A stretch of DNA of 64,000 nucleotides from Bradyrhizobium sp. AUGA SZCCT0176 (lineage in GTDB: Bacteria; Pseudomonadota; Alphaproteobacteria; Rhizobiales; Xanthobacteraceae). A program made the position numbers and the translations under genes. Below the pieces are notes generated by a model that was given only the letters and a program-made list of their open reading frames with translations, ran no database searches and was not told where the DNA came from. The stretch is from the NCBI RefSeq assembly GCF_018130145.1, contig NZ_JAFCMB010000018.1, positions 1 to 64,000 on the forward strand. Reading direction: 5' to 3'. Shown one piece after another: positions 44,333 through 52,116 of the stretch. The stretch's first letter is position 1, and every line of letters begins with the position of its first letter.

Positions 44333-44917
44333 TCACAGGCGTACCTGAATGGAATTGAGAAGATTGGTTGTCGTGTCGATGAATTGCAGCGCCTGCTGCG
44401 TTTTGCCGAAGGCCAGCGGGAAGCGCGAACAGCGGTCCGACAATTGAACCAATCGTCTCCGCTCCTCGGCAAGGATCGTATTCGTCTTTTCGATCGCGAA
44501 TTTGACGACGCCCTTCACCGGGCTGTTTTCGCCGAAGTCGGTGATCTCCTTTTCGATCGTGATGAGATATTCGTAACTCGAAAGCTCCTCGGAGATCTGA
44601 AGCAGTTCCCGGATTGTCGACGTAATGCAATCGGCGTCGCCAGTGGAAATATCGGGTCGCTTGGCGGCCTGAACGAGATCACCCATCAAGTTCTGGAATA
44701 GCGGCTTTATGGCTTCGACCTTTTTGAAATCGCTTTCGCTGAGGACGCCGCTGCTGGACACGTTCGTCGCCAGCACGAGCATCGTGACGCCGAGGGCAAG
44801 CGGCCGCACCCATCCGCGACGCAGGCGGGTTATGGACCGACCATTGGGCGCGCAAGCGGGTTTCTTGCCGCCCCCCACCACTCTGCCCATCATTTTCCAG
44901 ACGGCGGTTACGCCCAT
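44333..44917 (-). CDS. Hypothetical exported or membrane-anchored helical protein
   Basis: 194 residues from ATG 44917 (GAGG eight bases before). After a basic N-terminus, residues about 37-55 (RPLALGVTMLVLATNVSSS) form a signal anchor; the rest is predominantly helical and charged, with two Cys (GDADCITST and SDRCSR). No family recognised. A forward frame (44318-44701) with a plausible ribosome binding site overlaps it on the other strand, but its composition is less protein-like. It is divergent from the peptide export operon and may belong to that system. Confidence 0.6.
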   Translation of the reverse strand: MGVTAVWKMMGRVVGGGKKPACAPNGRSITRLRRGWVRPLALGVTMLVLATNVSSSGVLSESDFKKVEAIKPLFQNLMGDLVQAAKRPDISTGDADCITSTIRELLQISEELSSYEYLITIEKEITDFGENSPVKGVVKFAIEKTNTILAEERRRLVQLSDRCSRFPLAFGKTQQALQFIDTTTNLLNSIQVRL

Positions 44918-45048
44918 TGGATCAGCCTCGGACCTGGTGGCCAAGCATAGTTCGCGATTGCGTGCGCTGCTAGGGCGGACCGAACCTGGCCTGCGTCATT
45001 TTTGCACGACGAACGCGCGTTCCGGCGTGAGTGGGCAGGCCCGTTTGG

Positions 45049-45076
45049 TTGTTCTGCATCGGCTTTTGTGTATTAT
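45049..45076 (+). promoter_or_regulatory. Candidate promoter of the peptide export operon
   Basis: TTGTTC (45049-45054), a 16-base spacer and TATTAT (45071-45076) resemble a housekeeping sigma-factor promoter, about 95 bases before the HlyD-like start. It lies in the otherwise featureless divergent gap. Confidence 0.35.
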
Positions 45077-45098
45077 CTGCCCCGAGAGGAATAGAGCT

Positions 45099-45176
45099 GT
45101 GCGTGATGAGAAAAATCAGCGACTGCTCGCGGCTGGGGAGGCCGTCCCCGGTTTGGTTACGGACCCGGGAAAATGA
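45099..45176 (+). CDS. Possible 25-codon leader ORF coupled to the HlyD-like gene
   Basis: GTG at 45099 is preceded by AGAGGAA with a 7-base spacer. The frame (MRDEKNQRLLAAGEAV...) ends in a TGA that overlaps the ATG of the next gene (ATGA). This is the layout of a translationally coupled leader. No motif or family recognised. It may be chance. Confidence 0.25.
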   Translation: MRDEKNQRLLAAGEAVPGLVTDPGK

Positions 45177-46441
45177 CCGATCTCTCGCAGCGGACATTTC
45201 GCGCCGTCGCGCTGCAGCGCGCCGCTTCGCCCGAACAGCTTGATCATCTCGTCCGCATTACCAGACCGTTTGACTGGATGCTGGTATTTGCCATTTGCAT
45301 CGCCCTTATCGCAGCCGTCACATGGGGCATTGTGGGCCGCGTCCCTACCCGTGCTGAAGGCCAGGGCATTCTGATCAGCGGTGGCGGCCGCGTCGTCGAG
45401 GCGTCTTCTGCCGCCTCCGGCCGGCTGGCAACCATCAGCGTCATGGTCGGTGACCGCGTCACCCAGGGGCAACCGATCGCGGAGATCGTTCAGACCGACA
45501 TCCAGCAACGCCACCAGGCTGCCGTCGAAGTTTTCCGCGAGAAGGAACGCCAGCACGCTGACCTGATCGACAAAACCAAGCGCGAACTCGCGTCGAAGGC
45601 ACAGAACTTTGCGAAGCTCGAAGCCGCGTTCAACCAGGTCATCAAGGCGACCACGCAGCGCATCGACTATCTGACGAACGACGTCAAAACCCTCGAGGAT
45701 TTGATGGCGAAGGGATTGACGACGCGGCGCACACTTGAGGAGCGTCGCCGGGATCTCAACGACGCCCAGCAGCGAAAAGAAGACACGTTCAATGAAATCC
45801 TGAAGATCCGGACGACTCAGACCGATTTGGAAACCCAGCGCGAACGCGAGAGCCAGACATCCGAGTTTGCCCTCAATGACGCCCGCCGGCAGATGGAATC
45901 CGCGGCGGGGCTGCTGACCCAGAACACCCAGATCATCAGCCCGGTCGATGGTCGCGTGCTCGAAATCAAGGTCTCGGCGGGCGCCGTGCTTGCGGTCGGT
46001 GCACCTGTCGTCGCGATCGAAAGCGAAGGCCAGAAGCTGGAAGCCCTGATCTATATTCCCGCCGAGCGCGGCAAGAACGTCAAGCTCGGGATGCCGGTCC
46101 GCATCGAGCCCTCCACGGTGAAGCGCGAGGAATTCGGGACCATGGTCGGCACCGTCGTGACGATATCGGACTTCCCGATGACGCCGCAGGGCATGGCAGC
46201 CGTCCTCCACAACGACAATCTGGTTACCCGGTTTTCAAAGGAAGGAGCCGCCTACGCCGCAACGGTCAGCCTGGAGCAGGACCCCGAAACCGTCAGCGGA
46301 TACCGCTGGGCGGTTGGACAGGGGCCGCCGATCCGCCTCTCCAGCGGAACGCTGACGCGCGCGGAAATCACCACACGGCGGCAACGCCCGCTCGACCTGG
46401 TGGTGCCCCTCATCAGGCGGTTGACCGGAATTGATGGATAG
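45173..46441 (+). CDS. HlyD-family adaptor of an NHLP/NHLM-type bacteriocin export system
   Basis: 422 residues. One N-terminal membrane helix (WMLVFAICIALIAAVTWGIV, residues 35-54), then a lipoyl/barrel-sandwich half (GRVVEASSAASGRLATISVM), a long coiled coil (about 115-245) and the second half (ISPVDGRVLEIKVSAG, about 258). It forms the periplasmic part of a peptide exporter that works with the two ABC proteins encoded next. Gene order adaptor / peptidase-ABC / ABC matches the NHLM bacteriocin system families. It overlaps the next gene by 8 bases. Confidence 0.85.
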   Translation: MTDLSQRTFRAVALQRAASPEQLDHLVRITRPFDWMLVFAICIALIAAVTWGIVGRVPTRAEGQGILISGGGRVVEASSAASGRLATISVMVGDRVTQGQPIAEIVQTDIQQRHQAAVEVFREKERQHADLIDKTKRELASKAQNFAKLEAAFNQVIKATTQRIDYLTNDVKTLEDLMAKGLTTRRTLEERRRDLNDAQQRKEDTFNEILKIRTTQTDLETQRERESQTSEFALNDARRQMESAAGLLTQNTQIISPVDGRVLEIKVSAGAVLAVGAPVVAIESEGQKLEALIYIPAERGKNVKLGMPVRIEPSTVKREEFGTMVGTVVTISDFPMTPQGMAAVLHNDNLVTRFSKEGAAYAATVSLEQDPETVSGYRWAVGQGPPIRLSSGTLTRAEITTRRQRPLDLVVPLIRRLTGIDG

Positions 46442-48662
46442 CGCCCCGCCGCAGCAACCGCTTCCGCCGCAGTTCCGGCCGCCTTCCCTCTGGCACCGGT
46501 TCCGAAGGCTGTTTTGGCGCAGGAACGTCAAGAAGACGCCGACCATCCTTCAGATGGAGGCCGTCGAGTGCGGCGCGGCGGCGCTGGCGATGGTGCTCGC
46601 GCACCACGGCGCGTGGATTCCACTGGAGCAGCTTCGCGTTTCGTGCGGTGTCTCGCGCGACGGCAGCAAGGCAAGCAACATCGTCCGGGCGGCGCGCACC
46701 TTTGGCTTCGATGCCAAGGGTTTTCGCAAGGAGCCGACGACGCTGCACGAACTGCCGATGCCCTGCATCATCCATTGGAATTTCAATCATTTCGTGGTGC
46801 TCGAAGGGATCGACGGCAACGACGTTTACATCAATGATCCCGCGACCGGACGGCGGCGCACCGACATGGCCGAGCTCGATCTCGCCTTCACCGGCGTTGC
46901 GCTCACCATGGAGCCGACGGCTGAATTCCAGCGGTCGGGCAGCAAGCCGCAAGGCTTGCGATTGCTGCTGCGCGAATTGCGCTTCTCGAAGACCCCTGTC
47001 GGCCTGCTGGTGCTCGTCAGCCTCGCGCTGGTGGTGCCCGCCATCGTCGCTGCCGGCTTCTCGAAGATATTCATCGACAACATCCTGATCCAGCGCACCA
47101 GCAGCTGGTTCATTCCGCTCTTGATAGGCATGGCCCTGACCGCGATCATCCGCGCGCTGCTGACGCTGGTGCGCCAATCGCTGCTGCTGCGCCTGCAGAC
47201 CAAGCTTTCGGTCGTCATGGTGAGCCGCTTTCTCTGGCATGTCATGGCGCTGCCGGTCGAGTTCTTCACCCAGCGCCACGCCGGCGATATCTCCAACCGC
47301 GTGGGCGCGAACGAGCAGATCGGCCGCCTGCTCTCGAGCGGCGTCGCATCGAATGCGCTCAATCTGACGTCGATCGTCTTCTTCGCCGCGGCGATGGCCA
47401 TCTACGACCTCCCGCTGGCCATCATTGGCGTGAGCATGACGCTGGCGAATGTGCTGGCGTTGAAGTTCATCGGAGGACGTCGCGAAGACCTCAGCCGCAG
47501 CCTCGCGCTGGAGCAAGGCAAGCTCGTCGGCTCCACCGTCAGCGCGGTGCGCAGCATCGAAACCCTCAAGGCCAGCGGCCTGGAGGACGAGGCGTTCGGC
47601 CAATGGGCCGGCATCCAGGCCAAGGCCTTGAACGCCGAGCAGGAACTCGGCGCCTCGTCGATCTATCTCGATATGCTGCCGACGCTATTCACGGGACTGA
47701 CCGTGGCCGCGATTCTCGGCGTTGGCGGCCTGCGCGTCATCGAGGGATCGCTGACCCTCGGAGGCCTCGTCGCCTTCCAGTCGCTGATGGCAAGCTTCTC
47801 CGAACCGGTGACCGAACTCGTCAATTATTTCGGCAACGTGCAGACCATCAAGGGCGGGCTGGAGCGCCTCGAAGACGTCTACAATTATCCGCTCGGAAAG
47901 TCGGACAAGCCAACGATCGCGCCCGAGCACTTTCCGCCAAAACTGACAGGCCGGGTCGAGCTCAGCAATATCAAATTCGGCTACTCGATCCTGGAGCCGC
48001 CGCTGTTGGACAACATCTCGATCGACATCCATCCGGGTTCGCGGGTAGCCCTTGTCGGCGCTTCCGGCAGTGGAAAATCGACCCTCGGAAAGCTGATTTG
48101 CGGTCTCTACAAACCTTGGGCCGGCGAGGTTCGCGTCGACGGATGGAATTTGCCGGAGATTCCGCCGCAGGTATTTGCGAACTCGATCACCTATGTCGAC
48201 CAGGACATCTTCCTGTTCGAGGGGACGGCACGCGAAAACCTCACGCTGTGGGACTCGACCATCACCGAGGCCGACCTTTCGCAGGCATTGAAGGATGCCG
48301 TCATCCACGAAGACATCGCGACGCGAACGGGAAACTACGACTGCTATATCAACGAGGGCGGCACCAATTTCAGCGGCGGCCAGCGTCAGCGGATCGAGAT
48401 CGCCCGGGCGCTGGTTTCCAACCCCTCCATCCTGGTACTCGATGAGGCCACCGGCGCGCTCGATCCGATCACCGAAAAGATCATCGATGACAATCTGCGG
48501 CGACGCGGCTGCACCTGTATCATCATCGCGCACCGCCTCAGCACCATCCGTGACTGCGACGAGATCATCGTGCTGCAGCAGGGCAAGATCGTCGAGCGGG
48601 GCACCCACGAACAACTGATGGGCCTTCAGGGCACGTACGCAAGACTAGTGGCGCAGGAATGA
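46434..48662 (+). CDS. Peptidase-containing ABC transporter of the NHLP/NHLM system
   Basis: 742 residues from ATG 46434 (a TTG precedes it directly). Residues about 35-165 are a C39 peptidase with all three catalytic positions: Cys in QMEAVECGAA (about 46), His in NFNHFVVLEG (about 112) and Asp in YINDPATG (about 128). A six-helix membrane domain (about 185-450) and an ATPase follow, with Walker A GASGSGKST, signature FSGGQRQR and Walker B ILVLDEATGALD. C39 domains cut leader peptides after Gly-Gly during export. The GG-leader gene lies 3 kb downstream in the same direction. Confidence 0.92.
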   Translation: MDSAPPQQPLPPQFRPPSLWHRFRRLFWRRNVKKTPTILQMEAVECGAAALAMVLAHHGAWIPLEQLRVSCGVSRDGSKASNIVRAARTFGFDAKGFRKEPTTLHELPMPCIIHWNFNHFVVLEGIDGNDVYINDPATGRRRTDMAELDLAFTGVALTMEPTAEFQRSGSKPQGLRLLLRELRFSKTPVGLLVLVSLALVVPAIVAAGFSKIFIDNILIQRTSSWFIPLLIGMALTAIIRALLTLVRQSLLLRLQTKLSVVMVSRFLWHVMALPVEFFTQRHAGDISNRVGANEQIGRLLSSGVASNALNLTSIVFFAAAMAIYDLPLAIIGVSMTLANVLALKFIGGRREDLSRSLALEQGKLVGSTVSAVRSIETLKASGLEDEAFGQWAGIQAKALNAEQELGASSIYLDMLPTLFTGLTVAAILGVGGLRVIEGSLTLGGLVAFQSLMASFSEPVTELVNYFGNVQTIKGGLERLEDVYNYPLGKSDKPTIAPEHFPPKLTGRVELSNIKFGYSILEPPLLDNISIDIHPGSRVALVGASGSGKSTLGKLICGLYKPWAGEVRVDGWNLPEIPPQVFANSITYVDQDIFLFEGTARENLTLWDSTITEADLSQALKDAVIHEDIATRTGNYDCYINEGGTNFSGGQRQRIEIARALVSNPSILVLDEATGALDPITEKIIDDNLRRRGCTCIIIAHRLSTIRDCDEIIVLQQGKIVERGTHEQLMGLQGTYARLVAQE

Positions 48663-51565
48663 GTGAATCTCTCCTCCAGCAGGCCCAGGCGATGGCCAAT
48701 CAGGAAGGGGCTGCCCATGCGGCGGGCCACATCGCCTTCGACGGACGGCATCCAAAGCTGCTTGATCACCGCGGCTACGCGCTCCAGATCACCGCGGGGC
48801 ATGTCGATGTCTTCGCGGTCCGGCTTGTCGAAGGCAATACCGACGGCGCCCGGCACCATTTGTTTCGGGCCGAGAGTGGAGAGATCATTCTCGATCTGCA
48901 GGAAGGCTTCAACCGGTCGGATCCGCAAATTCAAGTGCTCGCGGTCGGAAGCCCCGGCACCGAAGCCCTGCTTGTGCCGCGCATGGACGTTCAATCCCCG
49001 GACCCGGTCACCACCTGGATCAGGCGGCTTGCGCGGCTGATCGCCGGACCCAACCCGAGCTGGGACATGCTCGAAGTCGCGAGCGATGGCGCGGCCGAAA
49101 TCCCGGCGGGCGAACGGCGCCGTGGTCCGGCGCGCAGCATTGTCTGGGTCTCCCTGCAAGCCGGGACGGCAAAGCCGATGGGGCTTGAACCATCGATTGC
49201 AGCTGGAGGCCCGCCGCTGCCGCTGACGTCAGGCATGTGGATCGAGGCAGGTCAATCGGGCTGCAGCGCGCTCGGCAGTGAGGCGATGCCGGACGCCGAC
49301 CAATTGTGGCGCGCCGTCGATCAATTCCATCTCAGCGTGGCAAGCTGCATCAGGGAATATCTGGCCCGCGACGTCGAGCGCGAGGCGCGGCGTCTCGTGC
49401 TTCGCACCGAATTGATCACAACGCAGACCGCGGAATCCTTTGAGCGCCTTTCCGACGTCGTCGTGCAGCGCTCCACCCACACCGAGATGGCGACCGACTC
49501 GGCGGATCCCCTGTTCAACGCCTGCCGGATAGTGGTGGAAGCGATCAAGATGCCGTTCTCCGTCCCGCCCCGCTCCGTCCTTGCCCAAGCCGGGTTTAAT
49601 GGTGCCGTCGAGATTGCCCGCGCGGCGCGCTTGCGCGTGCGGCGAACGCTGTTGCGGGGCGAGTGGTGGACCGAGGACGCCGGGCCCCTGGTCGCATGGC
49701 ACGGCGAGGCACGAAATCCGGTCGCGCTCATTCGCCGCGGAAACCGCCGCTATGTGATGCTCGACACAACAACGGGAACGCGGCGGCCGGTCGACCGGTC
49801 GGTCGCCATGGAATTGGCGCCGGAGGCGGTATCGTTTTATCCGGCACTTCCGGCCCGCCCGCTTCGGTTCCGGGATCTGCTGACGTTCTCGTTCCGGCAT
49901 TCCACCGGCAGCTTCCTTCGCATCGCGATTTCGATCGTCGCGATCGGGTTGTTGTCGCTGGTGACGCCGCTGATCACCAACGTCCTGATCAATTCGGTGA
50001 TACCCCGCAGCGAACTCGATCAGCTCACGTTCTGTGCGCTCGCCCTCGCCGTCACGGCCATCGCCATCGCCAGTATCCAGACGATGGAGGGGCTCGCGAT
50101 GCTGAGAGTGGAAGGCCTGATGGATTGGCGATTGCAGGCCGCGGTGATCGACCGGGTACTCAGGCTGCCGACATCGCTGTTTCGTGAATACACCGTCGGC
50201 GATTTCGTCGACCGCTCGATGGGCATCGACGCGGCGCGCCGGGTCTTCACCGGGCGTGCGCTGCGCAGCATGCTGATGGGCGTGTTCGCCTGGTTCAGCA
50301 TCGGCCTGATGCTCTACTATGATGTCAAGCTGGGGTTGATCGCGCTATTGCTGACGCTGATCCGGGCGCTGCTGATCATCGCCACCAGCGCGCTGCGCCT
50401 CTATTATGAGAACAAGTATTTTACCCAGCAGGGCAAGATCGACGGCTTCGTGCTGCAGCTGATCGCCGGTATCGGAAAGCTGCGCGTCGCCGACGCGACC
50501 GCGCGTGCGCTCGCCGTATGGTCAAAGCAATTCGCCGGGCAAAAGCGCAATTTCATTTCGTCGCAGAAGGCCTCCAATGCCCTTGGCGTTTTCGAGACGG
50601 CGTATCCGCTGATCGCCACCCTCATCATCTTCGCGGCGGCGACTTATCTGAAGAGCAAGCTGCTGCTGGATGTCGGCGGCTTCCTGGCGTTTTTTTCCGC
50701 GTTCGGTCAGTCGATGGCCTCAATCGGCGCCTGGGCATCCGGCATCAGCGAATCGCTGATCGCCATCCCCCGCATCACCCGCCTTCGACCGCTGATTTCG
50801 GGGGCAGCCGAACTGTCGGACGAACGCAAATCCCCGGGCGAGCTGTCCGGAACGATCGAGCTGTCGCGCGTGACCTTCCGCTATACGCAAGGTGGTCCGC
50901 CGGTGCTCGAGAATGTCTCGCTCCGAATCGCGCAAGGCGAATACGTCGCCATCGTCGGTCCGTCAGGCAGCGGCAAGTCCTCGCTGTTCCGGCTGCTGCT
51001 GGGGTTCGAGAAGCCGGAGTCCGGCACGGTATTCCTCGACGGAAAGGCCATCGACACGCTGGACATCAGCGCGGTGCGCCGTCAGCTCGGCGTCGTGCTG
51101 CAAAACGGCAAGCTGGCAACCGGCAGCCTCTACGACAATATTTGCGGCGGCGTCCAGCTGCCGCTCGACCAGGCCTGGGAGGCGGCGCGGCTCGCCGGCC
51201 TGGAGGACGACATCAAGGCGATGCCGATGGGCATGAACACCGTGGTCGCCGAAGGCGTCAATACGCTGTCCGGCGGCCAACGGCAGCGCATCATGATCGC
51301 CCGCGCGGTCGCGCGCCGGCCGCGTGTTCTGCTGTTTGACGAGGCGACAAGCGCGCTCGACAATCAGTCGCAGGCGATCGTCAGCAACTCGCTCGGCAAC
51401 CTCAATGTGACGCGGATCGTCATTGCGCACCGGCTCTCCACGGTCCGCCAGGCGGATCGCATTATCGTGCTGGTCGATGGCAAGGTGGTGCAGACCGGAA
51501 GCTATGACGAGCTCAGCAACACGCCGGGAATGTTTGCTTCATTCGCCAAGCGCCAGTTGCTTTAG
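48659..51565 (+). CDS. Second ABC transporter of the NHLP/NHLM system, without peptidase
   Basis: 968 residues. The first 400 residues lack peptidase motifs; residues about 30-85 read like a cupin or cyclic-nucleotide-binding-like fold (HHLFRAESGEIILDLQ). The membrane domain spans about 415-690, and the ATPase has GPSGSGKSS, LSGGQRQRIM and VLLFDEATSALD. In NHLM systems this protein pairs with the peptidase transporter to export the peptide. It overlaps the preceding gene by ATGA, and its stop codon touches the CRP-like palindrome. Confidence 0.9.
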   Translation: MSESLLQQAQAMANQEGAAHAAGHIAFDGRHPKLLDHRGYALQITAGHVDVFAVRLVEGNTDGARHHLFRAESGEIILDLQEGFNRSDPQIQVLAVGSPGTEALLVPRMDVQSPDPVTTWIRRLARLIAGPNPSWDMLEVASDGAAEIPAGERRRGPARSIVWVSLQAGTAKPMGLEPSIAAGGPPLPLTSGMWIEAGQSGCSALGSEAMPDADQLWRAVDQFHLSVASCIREYLARDVEREARRLVLRTELITTQTAESFERLSDVVVQRSTHTEMATDSADPLFNACRIVVEAIKMPFSVPPRSVLAQAGFNGAVEIARAARLRVRRTLLRGEWWTEDAGPLVAWHGEARNPVALIRRGNRRYVMLDTTTGTRRPVDRSVAMELAPEAVSFYPALPARPLRFRDLLTFSFRHSTGSFLRIAISIVAIGLLSLVTPLITNVLINSVIPRSELDQLTFCALALAVTAIAIASIQTMEGLAMLRVEGLMDWRLQAAVIDRVLRLPTSLFREYTVGDFVDRSMGIDAARRVFTGRALRSMLMGVFAWFSIGLMLYYDVKLGLIALLLTLIRALLIIATSALRLYYENKYFTQQGKIDGFVLQLIAGIGKLRVADATARALAVWSKQFAGQKRNFISSQKASNALGVFETAYPLIATLIIFAAATYLKSKLLLDVGGFLAFFSAFGQSMASIGAWASGISESLIAIPRITRLRPLISGAAELSDERKSPGELSGTIELSRVTFRYTQGGPPVLENVSLRIAQGEYVAIVGPSGSGKSSLFRLLLGFEKPESGTVFLDGKAIDTLDISAVRRQLGVVLQNGKLATGSLYDNICGGVQLPLDQAWEAARLAGLEDDIKAMPMGMNTVVAEGVNTLSGGQRQRIMIARAVARRPRVLLFDEATSALDNQSQAIVSNSLGNLNVTRIVIAHRLSTVRQADRIIVLVDGKVVQTGSYDELSNTPGMFASFAKRQLL

Positions 51566-51578
51566 TGATATGAATCAC
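51565..51578. promoter_or_regulatory. CRP-like palindrome upstream of the GG-leader peptide gene
   Basis: GTGAT-ATGA-ATCAC is a perfect palindrome with the GTGA-N6-TCAC pattern of Crp/Fnr-family sites. It begins at the last base of the ABC gene stop and lies 119 bases before the peptide start, a natural activator position. The same locus encodes a Crp/Fnr protein and an adenylate cyclase. Binding is inferred. Confidence 0.55.
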
Positions 51579-51696
51579 CCGGCGCGACGTCGTTTCGCAG
51601 CGTGACGCCTGTCACTGCGCGAGGCCGCGAGCGGATCCTAATCTCCTGACCATAGACGAAGCGGATCATCCCTTCGCTACAAAACAGGAGACGACC

Positions 51697-51873
51697 ATGA
51701 ACCACGACCTTCTCAACGACGAAGCGCTTTCCATCGTTAGCGGCGGCAAACCTGCCGGCGGGCACGGCAGCGGCACCGGTGGCGGCACCGGCGGCGGCGG
51801 CGGCAACGGCACCGGTGGGGGCGACGGCCTCGGCTGGCTCCGTAACCTCATCCGCAACATCTTCCCCTTCTAA
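51697..51873 (+). CDS. Double-glycine-leader, glycine-rich peptide (bacteriocin-like precursor)
   Basis: 58 residues. The leader MNHDLLNDEALSIVSGG (1-17) has the acidic and hydrophobic spacing of GG-type leaders that C39 peptidases cut. The predicted mature part of 41 residues has a Gly/Thr/Asn stretch (KPAGGHGSGTGGGTGGG onward) and a C-terminal amphipathic, basic tail LGWLRNLIRNIFPF. No Cys, so no lanthionine or disulfide. AGGAG lies seven bases before the ATG, and a strong terminator follows. It sits directly after the peptidase-ABC operon and before the cNMP-patatin gene. Probable secreted antimicrobial or signal peptide; activity unproven. Confidence 0.8.
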   Translation: MNHDLLNDEALSIVSGGKPAGGHGSGTGGGTGGGGGNGTGGGDGLGWLRNLIRNIFPF

Positions 51874-51898
51874 ACGCTGAAGGCGTTGACAGCACGGA

Positions 51899-51932
51899 AG
51901 AGACCGCCTCCACGGGCGGTCTCTTTTGTTTT
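51899..51932 (+). terminator. Rho-independent terminator after the peptide gene
   Basis: AGAGACCGCC (51899-51908) pairs perfectly with GGCGGTCTCT (51915-51924), followed by TTTGTTTT. It is the best intrinsic terminator in the window and closes the peptide transcript 26 bases after the stop codon, separating it from the downstream patatin gene. Confidence 0.88.
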
Positions 51933-52116
51933 GGACGGTCGTTGCAGTGCCGCATCGCGTTTTGCTGCGCAGCAACGAACATCCTCTACCCGCCTGTCCG
52001 GCCACGGCCAGCCGTCGACAGTTACGAAATACCGCAATAAGCAACGCCCAACCTGATATCGCTCGCCGTCGAGCTCTGCTGGCGATAGCATCACAGCCTC
52101 GCAGTGGAAGGCGCCG

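Noticed and set aside
44318..44701. Forward ORF with a plausible ribosome binding site opposite the hypothetical gene at 44333-44917
   Set aside because: The reverse-strand product has a signal anchor and coherent helical composition; the forward product has none. Both cannot easily be real.
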